The notes: generated from the letters alone by a model not told the origin. Counted from the stretch's first letter, positions 1-9,275 are shown. The stretch is DNA of 64,000 nucleotides from Sanguibacter keddieii DSM 10542 (GCF_000024925.1 NC_013521.1:4092001-4156000), one strand, 5' to 3'. Translations and numbers: made by a program.

Positions 1-441
1 GACTCGTTCTACCTCGACTTCCTGCCGATGCTCGCGGGGGAGGACGGCGTGATCCGCGGACCGGCCGGCCAGGGGCGTCTGGCTGCCGTGGCCCGCGAGG
101 ACGTGGCCCGCTCCGCGGCCGTGGTGCTCCAGGACCCGGCGGCGCACGCCGGGCAGACCTACGAGATCACGGGCCGCGAGGCGCTCACCGTCCCCGAGGC
201 CATCGAGGTGATCCGCGAGGTCACCGGGCGCGGGCTGCGGTACGTCGACGAGACCGTCCCGGAGGCCTACGAGTCACGTCGCGTCTACGGCGCGCCGGAC
301 TGGGAGGTGCACGCCTGGGTGTCCACGTACACCGCGATCGCGCAGGGCCAGCTCGCCACGATCACCGACACGGTCGAGCGCCTCACCGGGCGCCCGCCGC
401 TCACCCTCCGCGAGCTGCTGAGCCAGAGCCGGGCAGCCTGA
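1..441 (+). CDS. NmrA-like NAD(P)-binding oxidoreductase, C-terminal part
   Basis: The reading frame is open from the first base of the window, so the 5' part, which would carry the Rossmann glycine motif, lies outside. The visible 146 residues resemble the C-terminal half of NmrA/SDR-type quinone or NADPH-binding oxidoreductases: a segment FYLDFLPM, the AREDVARSAAVVLQDP stretch (typically the helix after the substrate loop) and the YEITGREALTVPEAIEVI segment where these proteins return to the fold. Such proteins act in the cytoplasm as NAD(P)H sensors or quinone reductases; the substrate cannot be told from this fragment. It converges on oleD with only 21 bases between the stops, and no terminator hairpin is visible there. 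Confidence 0.75.
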   Translation, partial: DSFYLDFLPMLAGEDGVIRGPAGQGRLAAVAREDVARSAAVVLQDPAAHAGQTYEITGREALTVPEAIEVIREVTGRGLRYVDETVPEAYESRRVYGAPDWEVHAWVSTYTAIAQGQLATITDTVERLTGRPPLTLRELLSQSRAA

Positions 442-462
442 CGACAGCAGCACGAGCCCTCC

Positions 463-1455
463 TCAGCGGTAGGACTCCGCGAGCCGGCGCAGGCCCTCGT
501 CGACCGTGACGGTCGGCTGCCAGCGCAGGTCGCGGCGCGTCCGGCGCTGGTCGAACCAGTGCGCGGTCGAGAGCTGCTCGGCGAGGAACCGTGTCATGGG
601 CGGCTCGTCGGCGCCCGGCCGGACCTTCCAGCCGGCCTCGACGGCCGAGCCCGCGGCGCGCGCCACCCCGGCCGGGACGCTCCACCGCGGCGGCTCGACG
701 CCCGCGGCGCGGCAGATCCCGGCGAGGAGCTCCGCGACGGGGCGCGGCTCGCCGTTGGTGACCACGTAGGCCTGGCCGTGGACCTCGTCGACGACGGCGA
801 GGGCCGCGACGATCGCGCCCGCAGCGTTGTCGACGTAGGTCGAGTCGATGAGCGCGGCGCCGTGCCCGAGGACCGGCAGCCGCCCCGCGCGTGCCCGCTC
901 GACCACGCGGGCCACGAGCTGGGTGTCCCCCGGGCCCCAGACGAGGTGCGGGCGGACCGCCACGACGTGCAGCGCGGAACCGTCACGTCCCAGGGCGAGG
1001 AGCTCGGCCGAGGCCTTGGTGCGCGCGTAGTCGCCGCGGGCCAGCGCCGGGTCGGCGGGGCCGGCGTCGTCCCCGACGATCGAGTCCCCGTGGTGGGCGA
1101 CCGACGGTGACGACACGTGGACCACGCGCCGCACCCCGGCGGCCTCGGCGGCGTCGAGGAGCGTCCGGGTGCCACCGACGTTGACCCGCTCGAAGTCGGC
1201 CGGGTCGCCCGCGAGCGACACCTTCGCGGCGAGGTGGACCACCGCATCGACGCCGTCGACGGCTCGCGCCACGACGTCCGGGTCGGTGACCGACCCCAGG
1301 ACGTCGGTCGCACCGGCCGTGCGGCTCGGGGTGCGCTGCAGGGTGCGCACCTCGTGCCCCTGGTCGAGGAGCTCGCGGACCACGGCCCGGCCGAGGAACC
1401 CGCTGGCGCCCGTGACGAGCACGGTGCTCGGGGGCTGCACGTCGTGGCCGGTCAC
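463..1455 (-). CDS. oleD: OleD, 2-alkyl-3-ketoalkanoic acid reductase
   Basis: 330-residue extended short-chain dehydrogenase of the 3-beta-HSD/epimerase type. The N-terminal Rossmann motif TGASGFLG lies at about residues 15-22 and the catalytic pair appears as YARTK in the middle. Known OleD enzymes use NADPH to reduce the beta-keto acid made by OleA to a beta-hydroxy acid. The GTG start at 1455 is chosen because it overlaps the oleBC stop by four bases (GTGA, 1452-1455), the same arrangement as the oleA/oleBC junction. An upstream in-frame extension exists but would run through the end of oleBC. The gene is last in the oleA-oleBC-oleD operon. Assignment rests on fold plus operon context; an isolated sequence of this type could be any epimerase-like reductase. 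Confidence 0.88.
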   Translation of the reverse strand: MTGHDVQPPSTVLVTGASGFLGRAVVRELLDQGHEVRTLQRTPSRTAGATDVLGSVTDPDVVARAVDGVDAVVHLAAKVSLAGDPADFERVNVGGTRTLLDAAEAAGVRRVVHVSSPSVAHHGDSIVGDDAGPADPALARGDYARTKASAELLALGRDGSALHVVAVRPHLVWGPGDTQLVARVVERARAGRLPVLGHGAALIDSTYVDNAAGAIVAALAVVDEVHGQAYVVTNGEPRPVAELLAGICRAAGVEPPRWSVPAGVARAAGSAVEAGWKVRPGADEPPMTRFLAEQLSTAHWFDQRRTRRDLRWQPTVTVDEGLRRLAESYR

Positions 1456-4220
1456 GGCGTCGTCATCCGTCCTCCGGAGAGCACTCCCTCGGCCCACGCA
1501 GACAGGCGGCTCCGGTCGATCTTCGAGTTGTGGCGCACGTCCGTCGGCAGGTCGGGCACCACGAGGACCGCGGCGAGCGGCTCCGGGCTCAGGGCCCGGA
1601 CGTCGGCGGCGACCTCGTGCGGCGCGAGGCCCGGCCGGCGTGCACGGTCGACGGTCTCGACGACCGCGACGAGCTGCTGGGTGCCCACGGGACCGACGCC
1701 CACGACGCCGGCGCGTGCCACCAGCCGTGACGACTCCACGGCCTGCTCGGGGGCGACCGGCGTCACGACGCCGTGCGCGGTGACGACCACGTGCGCGAGG
1801 CGCCCCTCGACCCACAGGCGCCCGTCGGCGTCGAGGTGCCCGACGTCCCCGGTGCGGTGCCAGCGGAGCCCGTCAGGGGCAGCCGGGCCGTCGACCGCGC
1901 GGCTGGAGTGCTCGGTGAGCCAGAGCCTGTCGTAGCGGTCCTTGACGTGCGGGGCGGCCACGACGATCTCGCCGGTGACGTCCGCCGCGTCCGTGAGGTC
2001 TCCGGTCGCACGACCCAGCTCGTCGAGGGCGACCACCCGGACCGTCGCGGTCGCGACCGGACGGCCCACGCAGACGCCGCGCCCGCCGGAGGCCTCGGCG
2101 GCTCGGATCTCGTCGGCCGTGACGTCCGTGAGCAGCAGCCCCTCGGTCATGCCGTAGGGGGTGTGCGCGGACGCGTGGGGCATGAGGCGCTCGGCGGCGG
2201 CCAGCAGGCTGCCCGAGACGGGCGCCCCGGCGGACAGGAAGGTCTGCACGCGGGCGAGCGCCTCGTGGTCCTCAGGGGTGAGCTCGTCCGCGGTCGCGAC
2301 GACGTTCGCGATCGCGGCGGGCGAGAGGAACAGCGTGGTCGCGTCCGCCGCGGCCACGGCTGCGGCCGTGGCCCGCGCCGTGAGGGTGCTGGGCGACGTG
2401 ACGTCCATGTCGGGGGTGACCGACCGGGCGCCGAGCGCAGGACCGAGGAGCGCGAAGGGCGCGAAGCCCGCGACGAGGCCAGAGCCGGGGCCGATCCCGA
2501 AGCGCGAGGCGAGCGCGTCGCGCACCGCTGCCAGCTGGCCGTGCGTGTAGACGACGCCCTTGGCGGGGCCCGTCGAGCCGGAGGTGAAGAGCACCGCGGC
2601 GGTGTCGTCCGGCCCGGGGGTCCCGGTGAGCGCACCGAGGGTGGTGCCCTCGAGGCGCTGCGCACCGAGCCCGGCGACGTCGAGCAGGCTGTGCGAGACG
2701 CCGAGCGCGCGAGCCGTCGCGGCCGGCAGCGCGGTGGTCGAGATCTTCAGGCCCGGCCAGCCGAGCGCGCGCGCTGCCGAGAGCCCCGGCAGGGCACCGA
2801 CCACGTACGACGGGCGGGCGCCACGCACGGCGCGGGTGAGGCCGCGCAGCCCGAGGCCCGCGTCCGCCACCACGACGACAGCGCCGACGCGCAGGCAGGC
2901 GTAGAGCACGGCGGTGAGGTCCGCGCCGGGCGGGACGAGCAGCGACACGCGGTCGCCTCGCTGGACGCCCAGCGCGAGGAGACCGGCGGCGATCTCGTCG
3001 ACGCGCCGGGACAGCAGGCGCCAGCTCACCGAGCGCGGACCGACGCCCGTGCTGGGAGCCATCTCGACCAGCACGGTGCCGTCGCTGTCGCGGTGCTCCT
3101 CGAGCTGCTGCCACAGCGGGGCGGTGGTCCAGCCCGCGGCGGCGGCGGTGCTCGGGCGAGCGTCGCGGTCCGCGCCGGCCTCGACACCGGCCTCGGCCCG
3201 CGCCTGTGCCCGGTCCTGTGCCCGGTCCTGTGCGGCAGCCGCCGTACGGGACGGGAGGTCGTCCAGCCAGGTGAGCACGGCCCCTGCGTAGTCGACCTCC
3301 TCGGCGATCATGTGCCCGGCGCCCTCGAAGCGGTGCACGTCGAGGTGCGGCAGCCGGTCGGTGAGGTCGTCGAGGTACCGGTCGCTGAAGATCGGGTCGC
3401 GCGGGCCCCACAGGGCGAGCGCGGGGACCGTGAGCCCTCGCAGCCCCTCGGCGACGCGGTCGAGCTCGGCGTGGCTGGGGTGCGTCTCGTCGACGGGGAT
3501 GTCGGCGACGAAGGCACCGATGCCCCCGCGGCGGTCGGCGGAGAGGTAGGGGGCGCGGAAGCCGTCGCGGACCTCGGGCGACAGGGCGGGCCGGGCGAGG
3601 GCGAGGGTGGTCGCGAGGAAGCCCGGGGTGCTCACGGTGGCGGGTCCCAGGACCGGTCCCTGGAGGGTGAGGCGCAGCGGGGCGGGGATCGGGTCGGTCT
3701 CCGGCTGGTGCACGGCCGTGTTGAGCACCGTCGCGGCGACCAGACGGTCCGGGTGGTCGACCGCCCAGCCGAGCGAGACGACGCCGCCCCAGTCGTGACC
3801 GAGGGTGACGACCGGGCCGTCGATGCCGAGCGCGGTGGTCAGCCGGTCAAGGTCACGGACGCGCTGCGGGAGGCGTCTGGGCTGGCCGGTGCGCTCCGAG
3901 AAGCCCATGTCGAGCTGGTCCACGGCCACCACGCGCCACGCCGCTCCGCCGGCCTGCGCCTGCTCGGTCGCCGCGGCGAGCAGCCCGCGCCACAGGTAGG
4001 ACCAGGTCGGGTTGCCGTGCACGCACAGGATGGTCCCGACGGGGACCGCGCCGACCTGCTCGAGCCTGGCGGCGTTGTCGAGGACGTGCCAGGTGCGGGT
4101 GGTGCCCTCGCTGTCCGGCGCCTCGACGAGGCGCGACCAGCCCGGGTCGAGCCCGTCCAGGGCAGGGGGCAGGGTCGCCGCCGCGGTCGTGGACGCTGCG
4201 GCCGGGAGGGTGGGGTTCAC
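1452..4220 (-). CDS. oleBC: OleBC fusion: beta-lactone decarboxylase joined to beta-lactone synthetase
   Basis: 922 residues in two domains. Residues about 20-322 are an alpha/beta hydrolase of the haloalkane-dehalogenase type: HGNPTW at 69-74, the aspartate nucleophile in GHDWGG (D143), an acid near D275 and the base in GAGHM (H303). Residues about 365-922 are an adenylate-forming enzyme with the P-loop LFTSGSTGPAKG near 545-556, PYGMTEG and the RTGD motif. They are joined by an Ala/Arg/Gln-rich linker (about 325-362) with a short repeat, AQDRAQDRAQ. In the known pathway OleC converts the beta-hydroxy acid to a beta-lactone with ATP, and OleB decarboxylates it to a cis-olefin. The fusion is known from actinobacteria. 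GTG at 4220 overlaps the oleA stop as GTGA. Much longer upstream extension of this frame runs antiparallel through oleA and is not real. Confidence 0.93.
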   Translation of the reverse strand: MNPTLPAAASTTAAATLPPALDGLDPGWSRLVEAPDSEGTTRTWHVLDNAARLEQVGAVPVGTILCVHGNPTWSYLWRGLLAAATEQAQAGGAAWRVVAVDQLDMGFSERTGQPRRLPQRVRDLDRLTTALGIDGPVVTLGHDWGGVVSLGWAVDHPDRLVAATVLNTAVHQPETDPIPAPLRLTLQGPVLGPATVSTPGFLATTLALARPALSPEVRDGFRAPYLSADRRGGIGAFVADIPVDETHPSHAELDRVAEGLRGLTVPALALWGPRDPIFSDRYLDDLTDRLPHLDVHRFEGAGHMIAEEVDYAGAVLTWLDDLPSRTAAAAQDRAQDRAQARAEAGVEAGADRDARPSTAAAAGWTTAPLWQQLEEHRDSDGTVLVEMAPSTGVGPRSVSWRLLSRRVDEIAAGLLALGVQRGDRVSLLVPPGADLTAVLYACLRVGAVVVVADAGLGLRGLTRAVRGARPSYVVGALPGLSAARALGWPGLKISTTALPAATARALGVSHSLLDVAGLGAQRLEGTTLGALTGTPGPDDTAAVLFTSGSTGPAKGVVYTHGQLAAVRDALASRFGIGPGSGLVAGFAPFALLGPALGARSVTPDMDVTSPSTLTARATAAAVAAADATTLFLSPAAIANVVATADELTPEDHEALARVQTFLSAGAPVSGSLLAAAERLMPHASAHTPYGMTEGLLLTDVTADEIRAAEASGGRGVCVGRPVATATVRVVALDELGRATGDLTDAADVTGEIVVAAPHVKDRYDRLWLTEHSSRAVDGPAAPDGLRWHRTGDVGHLDADGRLWVEGRLAHVVVTAHGVVTPVAPEQAVESSRLVARAGVVGVGPVGTQQLVAVVETVDRARRPGLAPHEVAADVRALSPEPLAAVLVVPDLPTDVRHNSKIDRSRLSAWAEGVLSGGRMTTP

Positions 4221-5239
4221 CAGGTGATCTCCATCATCGAGGTGTTGAGGCCCGAGCCGACGCCCATGAGGAGGACACGGTCGCCCGGGGCCAGCGTCGA
4301 GGACTGCTCGGCGAGCGTGATCGGGATCGACGCCGGCCCGACGTTGCCGTAGCGCGGGTAGGTGGTCGGGACCTTCGAGCGGTCGAGCTTCGCGGCCTTG
4401 ACGATCGCGCTGGTGTGCACGTCGGACACCTGGTGCATGACGTACCGGTCCATCGCCGTCCAGCTCCAGGACTCCTTGGCCTCCTGCCAGGCGGCGACCA
4501 CGAGCTCCATGCCGCCCTTGAGCAGCGCCTTGGTGTCGGTGTACATGCCGTTGACCGAGCCCACGCACACGTCGTGGAACTGCGTCGCGGCACGGGTCAC
4601 GCCGCCGAGGATGCGGTGCCCCGAGGGGTGCGAGTCCGCCGGGCCGAGGATCGCGGCCGCGGCGCCCGAGCCGAGCGTGAGGCTCGCGAACTCGTTCATG
4701 AAGTCCGAGCGCTTGGTCTCGGGCCGGTTGAGGCGGTCGATGGTGTTGTCGTTGACCTCGTCGGCGTCCTCGCCGTCGATGATCATCGCGTAGCGGATCT
4801 GGCCGGAGTCGATCATGTGCGCGGCGACGTTCATCCCGTTGATGAACCCGAGGCAGGCGTTCGCGATGTCGAAGTTCATGGCCGACGACGGCAGGCCGAG
4901 GCCGTGGTGCATCCGGACCGCGACCGACGGCTCGAGGTGGGGGCGCGTCACCGACGTGTTGATGATCAGACCGATGTCGGAGGCCGAGATGCCGGCCTCG
5001 GCCAGGGCCTTCTCGCCGGCGGCGATCGCCGCGGACTCGAAGCTCTGGTCCGCAGCCCAGCGACGACGCTCGTGCACGCCCGCGACGCGCTGCAGCAGGC
5101 CGCGCGGCATGCGCAGGCGCTTGAGCGTGTCGGCGAGGCGGTTGTCCATCTCGTCGGAGGTCGTGACGACGTCCGGCACCACCGTCGCGACCGACAGGAG
5201 CGCCACGTTCTGGTGCTTCGATGTTGCGTTGCCGTTCAC
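4217..5239 (-). CDS. oleA: OleA, acyl-CoA head-to-head condensing enzyme (thiolase superfamily)
   Basis: 340 residues, close to the usual OleA length. The FabH-like catalytic triad is visible: C129 in IANACLGF, H269 in YVMHQ and N299 in YGNVGP. A glutamate in the RPHLEPS segment (E103) sits where OleA, unlike FabH, has its extra catalytic glutamate. OleA joins two fatty acyl-CoAs by non-decarboxylative Claisen condensation to a beta-keto acid, the first committed step to long-chain olefins or ketones. The GTG at 5239 with an upstream AGGAA is preferred; the frame stays open 37 codons further upstream but without family similarity. It is first in the operon, and its start codon overlaps the stop of a 17-residue upstream frame. 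Confidence 0.92.
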   Translation of the reverse strand: MNGNATSKHQNVALLSVATVVPDVVTTSDEMDNRLADTLKRLRMPRGLLQRVAGVHERRRWAADQSFESAAIAAGEKALAEAGISASDIGLIINTSVTRPHLEPSVAVRMHHGLGLPSSAMNFDIANACLGFINGMNVAAHMIDSGQIRYAMIIDGEDADEVNDNTIDRLNRPETKRSDFMNEFASLTLGSGAAAAILGPADSHPSGHRILGGVTRAATQFHDVCVGSVNGMYTDTKALLKGGMELVVAAWQEAKESWSWTAMDRYVMHQVSDVHTSAIVKAAKLDRSKVPTTYPRYGNVGPASIPITLAEQSSTLAPGDRVLLMGVGSGLNTSMMEITW

Positions 5240-5289
5240 GTTCGCGTTCCTGTCGTTCGTGTGGGCGGGCCACGGGTCGAGACGCTCAT
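5236..5289 (-). CDS. possible 17-residue leader peptide ahead of oleA
   Basis: A short frame starting ATG at 5289 encodes MSVSTRGPPTRTTGTRT and ends in a TGA that overlaps the GTG start of oleA as GTGA, exactly the junction type used between oleA/oleBC and oleBC/oleD. It is rich in Thr and Arg. The ribosome-binding site upstream is weak (GGGA about 8 bases before). This may be coincidence; the consistent overlap is the only support for translational coupling. Confidence 0.25.
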   Translation of the reverse strand: MSVSTRGPPTRTTGTRT

Positions 5290-5712
5290 GATGCGTCCCA
5301 CGGCCGCGCACCGCATGTCCGGACGGGACCGGCCGCGGGCGCGCGAGCACCGCGCACGGTCAGGTCCTGAAGGGGCCCGGTTCCTCGCGGAGCCGACGGT
5401 CCCACCGTCCATGATCCACCAGCGACGCTGGCAGTTCTCCGTGAGCCCGGGTGTCGGCCGTCACGATGCCCTGGTTCGGCCCGGTTCTTCACCCTCTGCG
5501 CACCAGATCCGCCCGACTGCGCTGTGAGAGAAACACGGTGCACGAGGCCCTGGGAGACCCCGCAGACAGGCCAGGTGTGGCCCAGGACACGGTCTCCGGG
5601 GACGTCTCCACCCGCTCCGGTCCCTCACACCGTGGTGCGACCTGCCGATCGGCGCGTCAGACGGTCCGACCCCCAGGCCGTCCTGAGCGGACCACACCGA
5701 CGGAGCACACCC
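5240..5712. other. 473-base divergent intergenic region between oleA and the first mcp gene
   Basis: No convincing protein gene is visible apart from the short leader frame at 5236-5289. The region must hold the oleA promoter (minus) and the mcp promoter (plus). A GCCGATC sequence at 5644-5650 is shared with the second mcp gene. I see no tRNA, riboswitch-like fold or mobile element here. Confidence 0.5.
5644..5650 (+). promoter_or_regulatory. sigma-28-like -10 motif before first mcp
   Basis: GCCGATC lies 69 bases before the mcp ATG, with TCAC fifteen bases upstream of it. It matches the first seven positions, except the last, of the FliA/WhiG -10 consensus GCCGATAA. A GCCGATCA lies at nearly the same distance before the second mcp gene (7485-7492). 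The -35 match is poor, so the promoter assignment is tentative. Confidence 0.35.
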
Positions 5713-7344
5713 ATGACCTCCACCGCCACGACCCCCACCGCACGGCGCAACCTCCTCTCGCGGTTCACCGACCTCGGTGTCCGCGTGAAGGTCCTCGCGG
5801 CGATCGCGCTCTCGACGGCCGTCGCCGTGCTCGTCGGTGTCCTCGGCCTGCTCGCGCTCGCGAGCTCGGCCGCGACCACCGAGTCCGTCTACGGCGAGAA
5901 CACCCTGGGGATCCGGTACGCGACCGCGATGGAGGTCGCGGCCGGCACCATGCAGCAGGTCGCGCGGGACGCGATCCTCTCCCAGAACGACGCCGCGTAC
6001 CTGCAGAGCGTCCGGGCGCTCGACCTCGCGGAGCAGAGCTTCCGGGACGCGCAGGCCTCGTACGCCCAGACCCCCCTCGACGGCGGCCGGCAGCAGACGC
6101 TCGACGACCTCAGCACGGCGGTCGACCGCTACCTGGCGCTCCAGCGCGACCTGCTCGCGCCCCTCGCCGAGGCCGGCGAGACCTCCGCGTGGGTGACGGC
6201 CAACGCCAACGAGGTGCGACCCGTCACGAGCCAGATGACGGCCTTCATCACCGCCCTCGTGGACGCCGAGACCACCCGCGCCCTGGAGGCCGTCTCCGGC
6301 TCGAGCGACGCCTACGAGCGGCAGCGGCTCGTCTCCGTCGTGATCCTCGTCGTCGGCGCCGTCGTCGCCCTCTCGCTCGGCTGGTTCGTGGCGCGTGACG
6401 TCGCACGCAGCGCGGCACGCGTGCAGGAGGTCGTCGAGGGGCTGGCCGCGGGCGACCTCACCGGGTCCACGGGGATGACCTCTCGGGACGAGCTCGGCCG
6501 CATGGGTGCCGCGCTCGACGGCGCCCTGGTGAGCCTGCGCTCGGTCATGACCAGCGTGGTGCGGTCCTCCGACTCGGTGGCCGCGGCCTCCGAGCAGCTC
6601 TCGGCGAGCTCGCAGCAGATCGCCGCGGGAGCCGAGGAGACCTCGGCGCAGGCCGGGGTCGTCTCGGCAGCAGCCCTCGAGGTGTCGGGCAACGTGCAGA
6701 CCGTGGCCGCCGGCGCCGAGGAGATGGGGGCGTCGATCCGCGAGATCTCGCAGTCCGCCAACGACGCCGCGCGCGTGGCCGCCGAGGCCGTGACCGCCGC
6801 CCAGGACGCGACCGGGTCGGTCGCCCAGCTCGGCACCTCGAGCCAGCAGATCGGCGACGTGGTCCGCGTGATCACGACCATCGCCGAGCAGACCAACCTG
6901 CTCGCCCTCAACGCGACCATCGAGGCTGCCCGGGCGGGAGAGTCCGGCAAGGGCTTCGCGGTCGTGGCCTCGGAGGTCAAGGAGCTCGCGCAGGAGACCG
7001 CCCGCGCGACCGAGAGCATCGGGCGGCTCGTCGCGACCATCCAGACCGACACCGTCGGCGCGGTGGGTGCGATCGAGCACATCTCCGGCGTCATCACGTC
7101 GATCAACGACTACCAGCTGACCATCGCCTCGGCCGTCGAGGAGCAGACCGCGACGACCACCGAGATGAGCCGCAACGTCGCCGACGCGGCCACCGGCGCC
7201 GGGCAGATCGCCACGACCATCACCGGCGTCTCCGGCGCCGCCGACTCGACGACGCAGGCGCTCGCGCAGACTACGGCTGCCGTCGACGAGCTCGCGCTCA
7301 TGGCTGCCGAGCTCCGGGCGTCGGTCGCGACCTTCACGTACTGA
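5713..7344 (+). CDS. methyl-accepting chemotaxis protein (first of tandem pair)
   Basis: 543 residues. A basic N-terminus is followed by a membrane segment at about 27-50, a periplasm-side helical sensor (about 51-205, four-helix-bundle type), a second membrane segment at about 207-228, a HAMP linker to about 280 and a long cytoplasmic coiled coil. The hairpin tip has [19 protein letters not shown], which binds CheA/CheW in this family. The ATG at 5713 is chosen because GGAG lies 8 bases upstream and the membrane segment begins soon after; the frame extends upstream without support. It senses an unknown ligand and signals to the chemotaxis kinase; no che or flagellar genes are in the window. 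The C-terminal half is nearly identical to that of the next gene. Confidence 0.93.
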   Translation: MTSTATTPTARRNLLSRFTDLGVRVKVLAAIALSTAVAVLVGVLGLLALASSAATTESVYGENTLGIRYATAMEVAAGTMQQVARDAILSQNDAAYLQSVRALDLAEQSFRDAQASYAQTPLDGGRQQTLDDLSTAVDRYLALQRDLLAPLAEAGETSAWVTANANEVRPVTSQMTAFITALVDAETTRALEAVSGSSDAYERQRLVSVVILVVGAVVALSLGWFVARDVARSAARVQEVVEGLAAGDLTGSTGMTSRDELGRMGAALDGALVSLRSVMTSVVRSSDSVAAASEQLSASSQQIAAGAEETSAQAGVVSAAALEVSGNVQTVAAGAEEMGASIREISQSANDAARVAAEAVTAAQDATGSVAQLGTSSQQIGDVVRVITTIAEQTNLLALNATIEAARAGESGKGFAVVASEVKELAQETARATESIGRLVATIQTDTVGAVGAIEHISGVITSINDYQLTIASAVEEQTATTTEMSRNVADAATGAGQIATTITGVSGAADSTTQALAQTTAAVDELALMAAELRASVATFTY

Positions 7345-7369
7345 CGCACCTGGCCTGCCTCGAGGGCCT

Positions 7370-7414
7370 GGACGGTCTGGACTGCCTGGGCCGCCTGGGC
7401 CGCCCAGACCGTCC
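7370..7414 (+). terminator. hairpin terminator after first mcp
   Basis: An 11-base perfect inverted repeat (GGACGGTCTGG at 7370-7380 and its complement at 7404-7414) with a 23-base loop lies 26 bases after the first mcp stop. There is no T-run, as is usual in high-GC actinobacteria. Confidence 0.6.
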
Positions 7415-7484
7415 GGAGTCCGAGACGGCAGCGGGTGACTGTCCATTCTGGTCAGTCACAAGTCTCAGCACGGGGTCTCGGCTG

Positions 7485-7492
7485 CCGATCAG
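7485..7492 (+). promoter_or_regulatory. sigma-28-like -10 motif before second mcp
   Basis: GCCGATCA lies 65 bases before the ATG of the second mcp and matches seven of eight positions of the FliA/WhiG -10 consensus GCCGATAA. TCAG stands fifteen bases upstream. A 7-base inverted repeat, GTGACTG/CAGTCAC, lies just upstream (about 7436-7460) and could be an operator. Confidence 0.38.
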
Positions 7493-7549
7493 CGGGACGA
7501 GAGCACCGACCACCCGGTCGGTGTTCACCTCCCCCTGATGGAGCCCGCC

Positions 7550-9172
7550 ATGACCGACCGTCCTCCCGTGCGCCGGAGCGCGCTCGCCCGCATCGAAGAC
7601 CTCAGCATCCGGACGAAGGTCCTCGGGACCGTCGTCGTCGCAGCGGCCGTGGCCGTGCTCGTGGGGGTGCTCGGCCTGCTCGCGCTCGCGACCTCTGCCG
7701 CCACCACCGAGGAGCTCTACGAGGAGAACCTCGTGGGGGTCCGCCATGTCACGACCATGCGGTACGCCGCCGCGCAGATGCGCATGTACGCGCGCGATGC
7801 CGCCATGGCCGCGGACGAGGCCGGGGCCGAGGCCGCCTTCGGCAGGCTCGACGCCGCCGAGCAGGACTTCCGGACCGCAGCAGCAGCCTACGCGGAGACC
7901 AACCTCGACGAGTCGCGCCGCGCGACCCTCGACGAGCTGAGCACGACCATCGACGACTACCTCGCGCTCCAGCGCGGCGACATGGCCGACCTCGCCCTCG
8001 CCAACGACACCGCCGGGTGGGTCGAGGCCAACGAGAGCCGCGTGCAGCCGGTGACCACCGCGATGGGCGAAGAGCTCACCGCGCTCCTCGAGGCCGAGAA
8101 CGCCGAGGCGGCTGCGGCGGTGAAGAGCTCGAGCGAGGCCTACGAGCAGCAGCGCCTGGTGTCGGTCTCCATCATCGTGGTCGGTGCGCTCGTCGCGCTG
8201 GCCTTCGGCTGGGTCGTCGCCCGCGGGGTGGCGCGCAGCACCAAGACCGTCCAGGACGTCGTCGAGCGCCTCGCCGACGGCGACCTCACGGGCTCGACCG
8301 GGATGACCTCGCACGACGAGCTCGGCCGCATGGGCGCCGCGCTCGACGGCGCGCTGGCAAGCCTGCGCGCGGTCATGAGCACCGTCGTGCGCTCGTCCGA
8401 CTCGGTGGCCGCGGCGTCCGAGGAGCTCTCGGCGAGCTCGCACCAGATCGCCGCGGGCGCCGAGGAGACCTCCGCCCAGGCCGGCGTCGTCTCGACCGCC
8501 GCCGTCCAGGTCTCGGGGAACGTCCAGACCGTCGCGGCCGGCGCCGAGGAGATGGGCGCCTCGATCCGCGAGATCTCCCAGTCCGCCAACGACGCCGCCC
8601 GCGTGGCCGCCGAGGCGGTCACGGCGGCCAAGAGCGCCACGGGTTCTGTGGCGCAGCTGGGCACCTCGAGCCAGGAGATCGGCAGCGTGGTCCGCGTCAT
8701 CACGACCATCGCCGAGCAGACCAACCTGCTGGCGCTCAACGCGACCATCGAGGCTGCTCGCGCCGGTGAGGCCGGCAAGGGCTTCGCCGTCGTGGCCTCC
8801 GAGGTCAAGGAGCTCGCCCAGGAGACGGCCCGGGCGACCGAGAGCATCGGGCGCCTGGTCGCGACCATCCAGACCGACACCTCGGGAGCCGTCGAGGCGA
8901 TCGAGCGGATCTCGGAGGTCATCACCTCGATCAACGACTACCAGCTGACCATCGCCTCGGCCGTGGAGGAGCAGACCGCCACGACCAACGAGATGTCGCG
9001 CTCCGTGGCCGAGGCAGCATCCGGGGCCGGTGAGATCGCGAGCAACATCACCGGGGTCTCCGACGCCGCCGACTCCACCACCCAGGCCCTCGCCCAGACC
9101 ACGGCCGCCGTGGGCGAGCTGGCGCAGATGGCCTCCGCGCTGCGGTTGTCGGTCGCGACCTTCCGGTACTGA
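7550..9172 (+). CDS. methyl-accepting chemotaxis protein (second of tandem pair)
   Basis: 540 residues with the same order as its upstream neighbour: membrane segment at about 25-47, sensor domain, second membrane segment at about 203-225, HAMP, and a methylation/signalling coiled coil with [19 protein letters not shown] at the tip. The sensor domains of the two proteins have diverged clearly, whereas HAMP and the signalling part match almost residue for residue. This suggests a tandem duplication followed by divergence of ligand specificity or gene conversion of the 3' half. ATG 7550 is preferred over ATG 7538 because GGAG lies six bases before it. Confidence 0.93.
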   Translation: MTDRPPVRRSALARIEDLSIRTKVLGTVVVAAAVAVLVGVLGLLALATSAATTEELYEENLVGVRHVTTMRYAAAQMRMYARDAAMAADEAGAEAAFGRLDAAEQDFRTAAAAYAETNLDESRRATLDELSTTIDDYLALQRGDMADLALANDTAGWVEANESRVQPVTTAMGEELTALLEAENAEAAAAVKSSSEAYEQQRLVSVSIIVVGALVALAFGWVVARGVARSTKTVQDVVERLADGDLTGSTGMTSHDELGRMGAALDGALASLRAVMSTVVRSSDSVAAASEELSASSHQIAAGAEETSAQAGVVSTAAVQVSGNVQTVAAGAEEMGASIREISQSANDAARVAAEAVTAAKSATGSVAQLGTSSQEIGSVVRVITTIAEQTNLLALNATIEAARAGEAGKGFAVVASEVKELAQETARATESIGRLVATIQTDTSGAVEAIERISEVITSINDYQLTIASAVEEQTATTNEMSRSVAEAASGAGEIASNITGVSDAADSTTQALAQTTAAVGELAQMASALRLSVATFRY

Positions 9173-9182
9173 CACCAGCCCC

Positions 9183-9275
9183 GGGTACGGTCGGGGGACG
9201 GATCGCGGCTCTCAGACGTTGACCAGATGTCGAGCCTGACAGCAGCACCGTTCCCCGACCTGAAGGACCGTACCC
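9183..9275. promoter_or_regulatory. widely spaced inverted repeat framing the MarR gene promoter
   Basis: GGGTACGGTC at 9183-9192 is repeated as a perfect complement at 9266-9275, directly abutting the ATG of the downstream regulator. Each arm is followed (inward) by a similar G-rich or C-rich tract. Two half-sites bracketing the promoter would suit autoregulation by looping, or the arms could sequester the translation start in RNA. Both readings are inference. Confidence 0.35.

Noticed and set aside
1773-4352. Long plus-strand frame across the oleBC region (859 codons)
   Set aside because: It is antiparallel to oleBC, has the Arg/Gly/Ala/Asp-rich composition of a high-GC shadow frame and no recognisable motif.
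7538-7549. ATG at 7538 as start of the second mcp
   Set aside because: It leaves no ribosome-binding site; GGAG is ideally placed for ATG 7550.
5461-9175. Two long minus-strand frames opposite the mcp genes
   Set aside because: They mirror codon positions of the chemoreceptor genes and consist of repetitive Gly/Arg/Asp/His strings; shadows only.
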